Positions 11,093 to 21,000 of a stretch of 64,000 bases of DNA are shown piece by piece; the first letter of the stretch is position 1; each line of letters begins with the position of its first letter. This stretch comes from Anastatus disparis. Taxonomy: Eukaryota > Arthropoda > Insecta > Hymenoptera > Eupelmidae. The position numbers and the translations under genes are program-made. The stretch spans positions 439,501 to 503,500 of the forward strand of contig JAFFSR010000016.1 in assembly GCA_017163975.1 (NCBI GenBank), given 5' to 3'. The notes below the pieces were generated by a model. That model searched no databases. It worked only from the letters and a program-made list of their open reading frames with translations, and was not told the origin of the DNA.

Positions 11093-12613
11093 CTTGTATA
11101 AGATAAAACATAAGTCACCCCTAAAATAGAAAGTTCGTTCATGTAATTCTATGCGACCTTTAATAAACAAACCAACTTGAATCTAACTTAAATTTTCTTT
11201 ATTGCTTTAATAACCTAATATCCTTTAATAATTAAGAATAAAAAAAAACCATTTAAAATAAATAAGTCTTGTGATACTGACCGACTTGATTAATTTATTT
11301 AATTTTTTCAATCATTCAATCTTATTTATTTATTTTTATTAAAAAAAATCTTACCAATACCAAAGGTCTTTGATTTGAATCTAAAATCTTCTTTTTATTA
11401 ATTATTCTAAAGAATCATTCTAATTTTTATTTTTATTCTAAGAATTTAGATGAATTAATAAACTCAACAATAAGTAACACAAATAAATTGTAATATTTGT
11501 ACAAGATTCAATAGTGGTATTATTATTAACAATTAATTAATTAACGAATAATTTTTTTTTTTATATAAATTTTGTATTTTATATACATTTTTCTTTTGAT
11601 TAATTATCAAATATTATTATTTTGACAATAAATTTACACTAATCCTTATTTTAATATAATATTTCATATTTATATTTTACATGTTCTTTGTATAACATTT
11701 ATTACTTTTATTATTTTAATTTATTATCTTAAGAATTTTACTGTTGCTCACTAATTAAAAATTGTTTACTTTATATGTACTTATCCATCATTGCTATAAT
11801 CTTTATACACTTTATTATTAAAAACAATTTTATGTAAATACATATATCTACATAATTTAACAAAATGAAAATAAATAAATTAATTAATTTTTTTTTTTTA
11901 TTAATTATTTTCATAATTATTTCAATACTTGCATTATTAACAATATTATTTTTATTAAAATATCGTCTTGATATTCGCTGCTAAAAATATATCTGCTATA
12001 CACGAACAGTAATTTTATCTTAAGAGAGATCCTTTATTTTTTATATTTGTAGAATTTTCAAATCAAACTTTCTCTTTTATTTTTAACACATTTTTATTTA
12101 GTTCTTGACCTTTCAAATTAAAATAGTTCCATGTAGTAATTCTTTCAATACTTTATTATAAACTTTTGTCTTTTAACTAATATTTAATTATTTTTAATTA
12201 ATATCCGAAAGTATATTTTTGACATCTCAGATTTATTAAAAGTTTCAATTCTAATTACAAATAACCTTTTATTTATTCAAATCTCTTTTATAATTGTTTT
12301 AGGTTACGTAATTTTATCAATAAACAAAGAAATAAGTTCTTAAACTTTCTTTTATAATAGTTCATTTATTATAAATAAAAATCCAATCATTTCATTAATT
12401 ACTCTTAAATAAGAAAATACATTCAAAATAAATTAGTTTGGTTTCTTTCTTTTAATTTAATTTTATTTTGTTTCCATATTAATAATATAATAAATCATTT
12501 AAGTAATTATTCGATTCAATTACGCATAATTTTCTTTTTAATAAACTATATAAGGATAAATTTTAATAACATTTTTAATTTATTTTGATCATTATTTTTT
12601 TTCTTTACACTAA
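11093..12613 (+). other. Non-coding spacer between the two accessory ORFs
   Basis: About 1.5 kb of AT-rich sequence with no open stretch of coding character on either strand. Several pyrimidine tracts occur, the last (12586-12606) just before the next ORF, so further splicing is conceivable. Nothing else was identified. Confidence 0.6.
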
Positions 12614-12928
12614 ATGATACCCCCTAACAGTACTACCGAGTTTTATACCGCTGTCAGATTAAATCATCTAACAGAACGATTAAATCAATTAGAGAACGCG
12701 CAAATTACTAATAGGAAAAACATTTCAGAATTAAATAAAATAATTACAAGTGAAAGGATAAAGGTTCAACGATTAACGCTTGAGAATAAATTTATGACAA
12801 AAATTGTAAATAGAAACACGGGAAAAATAGACCAAATTGCTGGACGCCTCGGTTATATAACCAGCTACGTGATTGAAAAATTTAAAACTATCGATGAAAA
12901 AAAAATCGAAAAAATAAAAACTGAATAG
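12614..12928 (+). CDS. Unknown accessory ORF B, predicted coiled coil (104 aa)
   Basis: The frame begins at ATG 12614 and ends at TAG 12926-12928. The sequence is dominated by a heptad-like pattern of leucine, isoleucine and charged residues from about residue 15 to 60 (LNHLTERLNQLEN, ISELNKIITSE, RLTLENKF), which predicts a coiled coil. The tail is lysine-rich. It sits just upstream of gag on the same strand and is preceded by a TTTTTTTTCTTTACAC tract. No family is recognised. It could be a structural, Gag-associated or regulatory protein of the element. Composition resembles Gag more than the flanking spacer, which supports a real gene. Confidence 0.5.
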   Translation: MIPPNSTTEFYTAVRLNHLTERLNQLENAQITNRKNISELNKIITSERIKVQRLTLENKFMTKIVNRNTGKIDQIAGRLGYITSYVIEKFKTIDEKKIEKIKTE

Positions 12929-13039
12929 GTAATGAAGAAGCAACAAACAAATTAAAAGATTTACTACGAATACAGGCAGATTATTATACAAGTTCATTTG
13001 ACAGTTGATTGATTCGGGCAGTTTGAATAATTCGTTTGT

Positions 13040-14590
13040 ATGTCTGAAAATAGAATCACCAGAAGTCAGGTACGAGAAGACGAGGAACGTCGACAAGAAT
13101 TGGAAAAATTCTTACCCAGAAATAGTTCGACACCTAGACCAAACAGAAATAAAGTTACTCCGATAAACAAGATTGAGGAAAACCTTTCCGAAAACTCATC
13201 AGATTCACTAGACGAGTCAGCTACCTTAAAAGAAGAAGAAACCACTGTGTTTAAATTAGAAGACATCAAGGAAAACGTTACATTACCTAAAACTGAATTA
13301 AATTACTCCAGAGTTATAGAAACAAAAACAAACAAAATGACCGGAGGTACAATTGAACCTGCCGCCCCCTTGGCACCAAATCAAGTCGTCTCATTGAAAG
13401 ACGCATTGCAAGTTGTTCCCAAGTTTAATGGGACAAATATACCTTTAAGCCAATTCTTACAAGGTTGTCAAGAGGCAAAAACTATGATTGATGCCAATGC
13501 CGAAGGTAATCTGACGAAATTGATCCTTGCACGCATTGAAGGCGAAGCTTTACAAGCTATAAATGGCCAAACTTTCGGAACCATCGGAGAATTACGAAAT
13601 TATTTTAAAGATATTTATGGATCACCGAAAACAGTCCATCAATTATTGGGTGAACTAGGTAATGAATACCAAAGAGACAGCGAAACAGTAATAACTTTCG
13701 CGAACAGAATGCGCGAATTAGGTCAGAAGATTTTAGAAGCAGAAAGAATGAACCATAACGGAGAAATTCCTGAAGCAGTAAAAACGAGCATTGACGGAAG
13801 CCTTATCGACTGTTTTAAAAGAGGATTAAAGCCAGAGATAGAACAGCGAATAACGCAACAAGGAATAAATGACATTGTAAAAGAAGCAGTCAAGATCGAA
13901 AAACAATTGAACGCAAGAGATGCTTTAAGAAGAAGTCATCCAACAGGAAGACATTTGAATAAAAGAGTAAATATATGCCAGACTTGTAATGATGTAAATC
14001 ATGAAACAAAGGATTGTAGACGTCAAGTTTGCAGTCATTGTAAAAAGATAGGTCATTCAGAAATCACATGTTTTCTAAAAATGAAAAATAACACTGAATG
14101 TCAAATTTGCAACAAAGGAGGCCATACAGCCTTACAATGCCGGTTAATTCAAAAGTGTCAGATCTGCAACAAAATCGGACACACAGCTAAAGACTGTAAT
14201 CAGGCATACTCTGCTATATGCCAGTTGTGCAATAAAATGGGGCACTCTGCTTCAACTTGTTTTAAAAACATTAGACCTAGAGAAAACAAGTCACAAATGA
14301 CATGCCAAATATGCGAAAGACCTGGACATCTCGCATCAACTTGCTTCTCAGATAAACCGAGAAATATGAAAGAGTGTCAATACTGCAAGAATAAAGGACA
14401 CAATATTTCCGAATGCAGGAAACTGCAATACAAAAACTCACAAGAACAGTCGGGAAATGGCAGGAGTCCCCCAAAGATGGGTGCGATGAGGGAGACTCAA
14501 CGACCATTGCGCCCTGTAGAAGTTCAGGAATGGCAACGACCCATGGAAGAGAAAGAGGTGAACAACCTGCTCGCCGAGTTGTTACCCTAA
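13040..14590 (+). CDS. gag: Gag polyprotein of the outer element (516 aa)
   Basis: The ORF runs from ATG 13040 (MSENRITRS) to TAA 14588-14590 and is intact. Residues 1-100 are charged and probably disordered. Residues 110-300 have the character of a gypsy capsid (segments VVPKFNGTNIPLSQFL, TKLILARIEGEAL and GELRNYFKDIYG), with a helical YQRDSETVITFANRMREL stretch. Residues 313-460 hold seven CX2CX4HX4C zinc knuckles in a row; most retroviral Gags have one or two. The frame overlaps the pol frame from 14413 and pol lies in the -1 frame, so Gag-Pol is probably made by -1 frameshifting. Function: capsid assembly and RNA packaging in the cytoplasm. Confidence 0.92.
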   Translation: MSENRITRSQVREDEERRQELEKFLPRNSSTPRPNRNKVTPINKIEENLSENSSDSLDESATLKEEETTVFKLEDIKENVTLPKTELNYSRVIETKTNKMTGGTIEPAAPLAPNQVVSLKDALQVVPKFNGTNIPLSQFLQGCQEAKTMIDANAEGNLTKLILARIEGEALQAINGQTFGTIGELRNYFKDIYGSPKTVHQLLGELGNEYQRDSETVITFANRMRELGQKILEAERMNHNGEIPEAVKTSIDGSLIDCFKRGLKPEIEQRITQQGINDIVKEAVKIEKQLNARDALRRSHPTGRHLNKRVNICQTCNDVNHETKDCRRQVCSHCKKIGHSEITCFLKMKNNTECQICNKGGHTALQCRLIQKCQICNKIGHTAKDCNQAYSAICQLCNKMGHSASTCFKNIRPRENKSQMTCQICERPGHLASTCFSDKPRNMKECQYCKNKGHNISECRKLQYKNSQEQSGNGRSPPKMGAMRETQRPLRPVEVQEWQRPMEEKEVNNLLAELLP

Positions 14591-16380
14591 GATTAAGGTT
14601 TCCAGGGAAAAATATTCCCTTTATCGGTATCAATCTATTTAACGCAGAAACGAATTTAAAATTAATGCTAGACAGTGGCTCAGAAGCCAATTTAATAAGA
14701 ATCAGTGCTATACCTGATTTTTCATGTATAAACAGAAATGTTATTTATACCTTAAAGGGTATCCACGCAACTCCGATCAATACACTCGGAGTAATCAACA
14801 TAAAATTAGCTGGTTACAAAACAGAATTTTCAGTAGTACCCGCTAGTTTCCCTATACCCTTTGAAGGTATACTAGGCTCTGAATTCTTTTTAAACACAAA
14901 ATCAAAACTAGATTTTGAAGAAAAAAGGCTCAGAATAGATAGAATATCAGTACCATTCCAATATTTTAATAACGAAATTGATATAGAAAATCCACGCTTA
15001 GTTTGCATAGAATTAGATAATCTTAAAAGCTATTTACCTATGGTACAACTAGGCTTAGAAATCAATAAAAATAATAAACTTTTAGTGGATTCAGGTTCTG
15101 AAGTTAATTTACTTCAAGAACATTTGTTACCTAAAGACACGAAAATTAATTATGACAATAAATTACTACTTAAAGGAATAGGAACAGAACTAATGATGAC
15201 AATAGGGTCTGTAACGATTGGAATGTTAGGACAGGAATCCACATTTCACTTAGTCCCCGAAGATTTCCCATTACCAGCGGAAGGAATAATTGGGGCAGAA
15301 TATTTGAATCTGTCAGAAGCAATAATAGATTACGAGCATCTATTGTTACGAGTAGGAACTGTCTCAATACCCTTAGAATTTGGAAATAAAGAAATCGAAA
15401 CAGAATCAATAACACCAAATTGCACAACAACTCCTGATATTTCGGACGAATATAACAAAGAAAGAACAGACTCAACAATATCAGAAGGTAATCTCTCTTC
15501 AATGGCACCCTTTTACAAGACTGATACGATGCCATACATACCATCTGAAACAGATTTACAAGAGTTCGACATAACAATAGAGGAATTTATCGACATAAAA
15601 AGCCAATACTTTATCGAACAAAAACAGATGAATAAAGAATTAGATTTAGAAGAATATAGAGACCAAAACGAAAATTTATATATATATAGCATTAACAGTC
15701 AATTATACGAAAAAAGAATTCTTAACATACAAAATTTAGAGTTAGAAGATCACTTAAGATTAGATCACTTAGATCTAGAGGAAGAAAAATATGTGAAAAA
15801 CTTAATAGCTAAGTATAGAGATCGTTTTTACCTACCTGGAGACAAATTACCAGGAACACAAGTAATAAAACATTCCATAAACACTATCGACGAGGAACCT
15901 ATCAATGTAAGACAATATCGATTACCTCACTCATTAAAGGAAGAACTAAATAAACAAGTTCAAGAATTATTAAACTCAGAAATCATAGAACACTCCACCT
16001 CTCCATATAATACACCAGTATGGATGGTGCCAAAGAAACCTGACTCTCAGGGTAGACAAAGATGGAGAATGGTGTTAGATTTCCGTGCTCTTAACGATAA
16101 GACAGTAGCAGACTCATATCCATTACCAAATATTATGGATATCTTTGATCAAGTAGGCGGAGCTAAGTATTATACAGTATTAGACCTGGCCTCGGGGTTC
16201 CATCAAATAAATATGTCTGAAGAAGACGCTCCTAAAACTGCTTTCAGTACCCCGTATGGCCATTATCAGTTTAAAAAAATGCCTTTTGGCCTAAAAAAAC
16301 GCTCCTGCCATGTTTCAGCGATTAATGAACGAGTTATTGATCGGTTTGCAAGGAAACACATTATTTGTTTATTTAGATGA
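14413..16380 (+). pseudogene. pol: Pol of the outer element, part 1: two proteases and start of RT
   Basis: This is the -1 frame after gag. Two aspartic-protease domains follow each other: the first (about 14595-14985) has LMLDSGSEANLI and a C-terminal EGILGSEFF; the second (about 15040-15378) has LLVDSGSEVNLL and EGIIGAEYL. They share motif order and are clearly duplicates. After an acidic linker comes reverse transcriptase from about 15830 (motifs LPGDKLPGT, WRMVLDFRALND, SYPLPNI and LDLASGFHQI, then FSTPYGHYQF). Frame is lost at a run of A at about 16293-16299, in the conserved block before the YLDD motif; RT continues in another frame from 16310. A single small indel explains this. The remaining residues to 16380 are not natural protein. 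Known role: polyprotein processing and DNA synthesis. Confidence 0.9.
14431..14437 (+). promoter_or_regulatory. Candidate -1 frameshift heptamer for Gag-Pol
   Basis: In the gag-pol overlap the gag codons read as C AAA AAC. Only the first base departs from the common A AAA AAC slippery heptamer. It is in the right register for -1 slippage into pol. A GC-richer segment that might form a downstream structure begins about 20 bases later. Other slip sites in the overlap cannot be excluded. Confidence 0.35.
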
Positions 16381-17218
16381 CATCGTAATCCATGCAAATT
16401 CCATAGAAGAACACGATGGAAAATTCAAGCTCCTCATGGAAAGACTGACGAAAGCAAATCTGAAACTACAAACAGATAAATGCGAATTTTTAAAAAGAAG
16501 TGTCACCTATTTGGGCCATATATTAAGTGAAGAAGGAGTTCAACCAGACCCGAAAAAAATAACGGCTGTGAAAGATTTTCCGACACTAAAAACTGTTAAA
16601 AACGTCCGTCAATTTCTAGGCTTAATTGGCTATTATAGACGCTTCATGAAAGACTTCGCAAAAATTTCAAAGCCTTTGACGAAGCTGTTACAAAAAGATA
16701 CATCATTTGAATGGGATGAACAAGCTGAAGAGTCATTCACTTTATTAAAAGATGCATTATGCGAAGCGCCTGTACTTCAACCGCCAGACTTTTCTAAGCC
16801 CTTTAACATTACTACTGATGCTTCAGGATACGCTATAGGAGGAGTCCTTTCTCAAGGAGAGGTAGGAAAAGACAATCCCATTTCTTATTTTTCACGTGTA
16901 CTTAGAGGCCCAGAACTACACTATGAAGTATACGAAAAAGAAGCACTTGCTGTAGTAGACAGTGTAAGTACATTCAGGTCTTATTTATACGGGAAAAACT
17001 TCACTATATATACAGATCATCAGCCGTTAATTTGGTTTAAGACAGCTGATCTGAACATACGCGTACAAAAATGGCGTTTCAAGTTATCGCAATATGACTA
17101 CAAAATAGTCTATAAACCTGGGAAACTTAATAATAACGCAGATGCATTATCGCGTAACCCAGTGGAAACTACAACAATAGCTGTTGTAACTAGGAATCAA
17201 AAAAAGATCCAAGAAAAT
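16310..17218 (+). pseudogene. pol: Pol of the outer element, part 2: RT end and RNase H
   Basis: This frame carries on RT after the small frameshift. It holds the YLDD catalytic motif (FVYLDDIVIHA), the KCEFLKRSVTYLGH and GLIGYYRRFMKDF connection motifs, and an RNase H domain with TTDASGYAIGG, EKEALAVVDSV and TDHQPL. It ends with the gypsy-type chromodomain-free tail NNADALSRNP and is cut at 17218 by the 5' LTR of the inner element. The same reading frame resumes in register at 33415, after the inner element and one copy of the AAAAT duplication. The Pol gene was therefore one continuous frame here before the second insertion. Confidence 0.93.
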
Positions 17219-18042
17219 TGTTAAGTGACACAATTATTTAATAAATTTTTAATTAAAAATTATAACTTTGTAAAATCTAATGTATTAAAGATGTTACCTT
17301 CGCTTAAAAAATATCGAGTAACACTTTTGATATCATCAACGTGACCATTGTGCTGACCATGCAACACGTGCAGCTACCTGCAGTGCTTGCTGCTAGTGGC
17401 CATACAATGATGCACCAATGACATAGCTTGACTCTCTCCTACTTTTAATTAAGTAGTGGGATGAGCATAGCTACTGTCGTGACTTTGGGCGCGCGACTAA
17501 GGCTCTCTCTCGCTAGGGACATGAGGAGGCGCACCGGCTTGATCGATTTCGGCATCTGATAGACGATGGCTTTTAGGCTTGCCATGGACTGGCGGACGCG
17601 AGGCAGGCGCGTGTGGCAATCACATTGATTAAATTTAATAATTTTCTTTAAGTTTTTACTTTTCTTTAAATTCAGTTTACAAAGTACTTTTATGCAGTGC
17701 AATAAACCATCCATTAAATGATCAGGAGAGCCATGCAATAAGGACACCAAGGACCTTTGTTCAGATAAGTCTTTTACTGTTTTGATTGAACATTGTATTT
17801 CTCTAAATTATGAGTAAAAACTAAATATTAATTCTTGTTTTTCTTAAAACATTCATTACATTTGTCAAATGTTTTATTAAAAGTAGCTAAATAATTAAAT
17901 ATAGTAGCTTTCTTATTTTAATTCAATGAATGATATCTCACCCTAATACTGTACAAGTTTGAACTTATCATATTCTTTAGTTTGTAAAAATATTGAGAAG
18001 AGCTTTTCCGGGACTTTTATTAATCCGGAAAAGCTCCTAACA
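17219..18042 (+). repeat. 5' LTR of the inner gypsy element
   Basis: 824 bp, TG...CA ends. It differs from the 3' LTR by a missing G (CTAGTGG against CTAGGTGG) and a G/A change near 17734. A 12-bp perfect stem (GAGCTTTTCCGG, 18000-18011, with its complement at 18025-18036) lies just before the end. The minus-strand open stretch inside it occurs in both copies and is not a gene. Confidence 0.95.
18000..18036 (+). terminator. 12-bp stem-loop at the 3' end of the inner LTR
   Basis: GAGCTTTTCCGG and CCGGAAAAGCTC form a perfect 12-bp stem with a 13-base loop, six bases before the end of the LTR. It is present unchanged in the 3' LTR (33368-33404). A role in RNA 3'-end formation or in U5 structure is possible but unproven; the type assigned here is the nearest available. 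Confidence 0.4.
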
Positions 18043-18048
18043 AAATTT

Positions 18049-18066
18049 TGGCGCCCTACGTGAGGC
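18049..18066 (+). promoter_or_regulatory. Primer-binding site of the inner element, tRNA-Lys type
   Basis: Six bases after the 5' LTR the sequence reads TGGCGCCCTACGTGAGGC. The TGGCGCCC start is the pattern of gypsy-family and retroviral sites complementary to tRNA-Lys; two later positions depart from the usual gypsy form. Confidence 0.75.
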
Positions 18067-21000
18067 CCATTTCGGTAAAAAGATTATCAAAGGATTAATA
18101 TCCTTCGATAATCCTGTGTACGACAGTACGCTGGCACGTATGCGCTTAGCGACGGTATCGGACCGACGGCCTAGCTATGAGTGAAAATGCTACCTAAAAG
18201 TTTAAAAAAATTAGTGTAAAAAGTGAAAAAGTGAAAAAAGTGAAAAAAAAAGTTTAAAATGTTAAAATAATTAACCAGTAATAAATATGTTTTAAAAGGG
18301 GGGATACCACGCGAAAAATTTTAAAGTGAATTCATAAAAATTTTAAATAAATGCGACTTTTGAAGCTAAACAAATTTAAAATTATGAAAAAAAAAGAAAA
18401 ATCTTTTTGTTTAAAACAAAGTGTAATTACAAATAATTAATAAATAAATAAAGAAAAAATAAATAAATTTTAACATTATTAAAAGCTAAAAAAAAAACTA
18501 AAATGAGAAGAAAAAAAAAAACCATTCGCCGACGGATTAGGAAAGTGCGTGGTTTGAGAGTGAAAATAATAAATTCATTTTTCTTTAAAAATAACCAAAG
18601 TCTTAGAAAGGGTTTATATTAAAATTGCAATAAATAAACTGTCAATAAATTATTCTTAAATCTTCATAGAAATTAAATAAAATTTTGATTTAAATAAGAT
18701 TTTAAGTTAAACTAAATTGTTGAGTAAAATCTGTAAAGTTTTTGACAAGAGTGATTAATAAATTTCATTTTTATTCATAAAACTTCTGTCGTAAAAATCA
18801 GATATGATATTTTTCATTTTTCATATTTATTTTGTAAAGAATATAAAACAAAATTTTGTAGACAAGATTTAATGCATATTTAAAGTGTCTTTTGCACATT
18901 TAGCATTTTCATTAATTGTTAAAAGGAACTTCTTAAACCTATTAAGAAATCTATATTAGATTTTCAAAAGAAGGCGGAACATTTTTTCACAATAATATTT
19001 TTTTTTTTTAACTGATTAAAAATAAAATTTAAAAAAAATTAAACTAAATCGAATTATTTTAATAAAGTTCAATATTGATAGAATTTATATTTAAGCTAAT
19101 AACATAAATTAGAATTTTTTTTTTTGTTCATAGCTTTACAAAGGAAAGTTTGCATAATAATATTCTTTATTAAAGCAGTTAATGAGTACCAGTTTTCCAT
19201 TATTAAATAATTTATTACCATACGAAATTAAATCTTGAAAAAAAAAATTTGATTTCTAATATGTAATATAAATAATCGTTTTTGTTGTTTGGAAATTAAT
19301 TCTTTATAATTTGTTACGAATTATAGAACTTTTACATACAACCTTTTAGTATATGCTGCTTAACAGTTGAAAAAGTTAAAACTAAATAAATTCTATGAAT
19401 AACAACTAAAAAAAAAAAAAATTCTTTAAGAATTTATTAAAATTTATTAAAACTTTTAATACTCAATAAGAATTGGAATTTGACTTACAAACATTTTTTT
19501 AATTAAAATTATTCAACATATACAGCTAAAATTGTTATCGAATTAAGTAATGCTAAAAACTATAAATTTTTATTTTTTTTCTAATTGTCTAAACGGAAAA
19601 TAAGCAAATCAAATTTTAAGTCAACTCAGAATAAAAGAGCTTATAACATTAATTTATAAATTGCGAAATGGAAATTTAGTCTAGTCATTTCTTGTTTATT
19701 ATTATTTTTCCATCAAATCTGAACAAATTTTCAACAAATGGTATGTAATACAGGCACCGTGCGCCTAGCTCCTTCAGTGAGGCTAGTACCACGTGACTTA
19801 ACTTCGTTCAAGCTTGCTGCAGTGAGAGCAAACATACTGTAATCGGGCTTGCTGTTTTCAAGGCCACTTGAAATTTCTTGCAAATGAAAATTAAATACCC
19901 ATGCGTTTTCAAATGCGCAATTTTATAAATTGGTTTAAATAGCTATTAGAATCAGTTAAATTGCAATCTTTTTGACTAAATATAATTAAAAGCGAATATT
20001 TATATATAGCATTTGCATATATTACTCAAAATACCAAAATTTTATAAAATTAATACTGAAAACATTGATTATTAACCTCCAGAGTTTTTACCTTGCATAT
20101 ATATATATATATATAGCATGAAAAAAAAATTTTTTTTTTAAATTAAAATAGCATTGAAGTCATTAAAATGTAAAATCTAGTTTGAATTCGCATTGAAATT
20201 CACAGATATATCTGCTGGATAGAAAAATAAAAAAAAGAAATCTAAAATATTTAATAGTAACTAAATTAACACGTTGTCTTTTTGCATCTTCAGTTCAAAA
20301 TTTTATCTATAAATATTATTTATATTTAGTATTTAAATAGTCAGATTTGCCAAACAAAATTCAATTTTGATAATATTAATACATACAAGTTTAACACTCA
20401 ATGCGTCACCTGTTTTACTATAAACCTGACTTTTATTTAATCCAATATTTTTGTCAAAAATATTTATTTTCACATTTATTTCATATAAAAATATATTTAA
20501 AATATTTTAATATATAACTAACATGAAACATATTTTTCTGTTATAACATGTTTTCAGCCATACGGCTATTGTGGAACGCTAGGAAGAGGGATGAGTAGGC
20601 CCATCGCTCAAGTACTAGCCGGAAGCAATAGTTAGTCAAGATTAGGCCGCGAAAACTAAAAAGGAAAAAAACAAATTGTAATTTTCTCTCGTTTAAAAAA
20701 ATAAAAATAAGAATATGAAGAAACTAAAGAAGAAACAAGAAAAATAATTTAAGAGAAAAATTCATAAATAAACCAACGCTAAGAAGACGAATAGTTATTA
20801 TCGAAAAAAATAAAAAGGTAGCAACACTAAATCAAAATTTTAATACGGTTAAAAAACAAATATAGTAGCTTTAAGTATGAAAAATTTTAACGTCAAATTT
20901 ACCTTAAATGAAATATAGATATTTTTTAATGGGTAAAATTGAACGAACTATCTTATTTAATTATTTTTTTCATGTAAATTAGACATTAAATTCTTTTCTC

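Noticed and set aside
17445..17750. 101-codon minus-strand frame in the inner LTR (also 32812-33117)
   Set aside because: Present only because the LTR is duplicated; no family resemblance, and the LTR is regulatory DNA.
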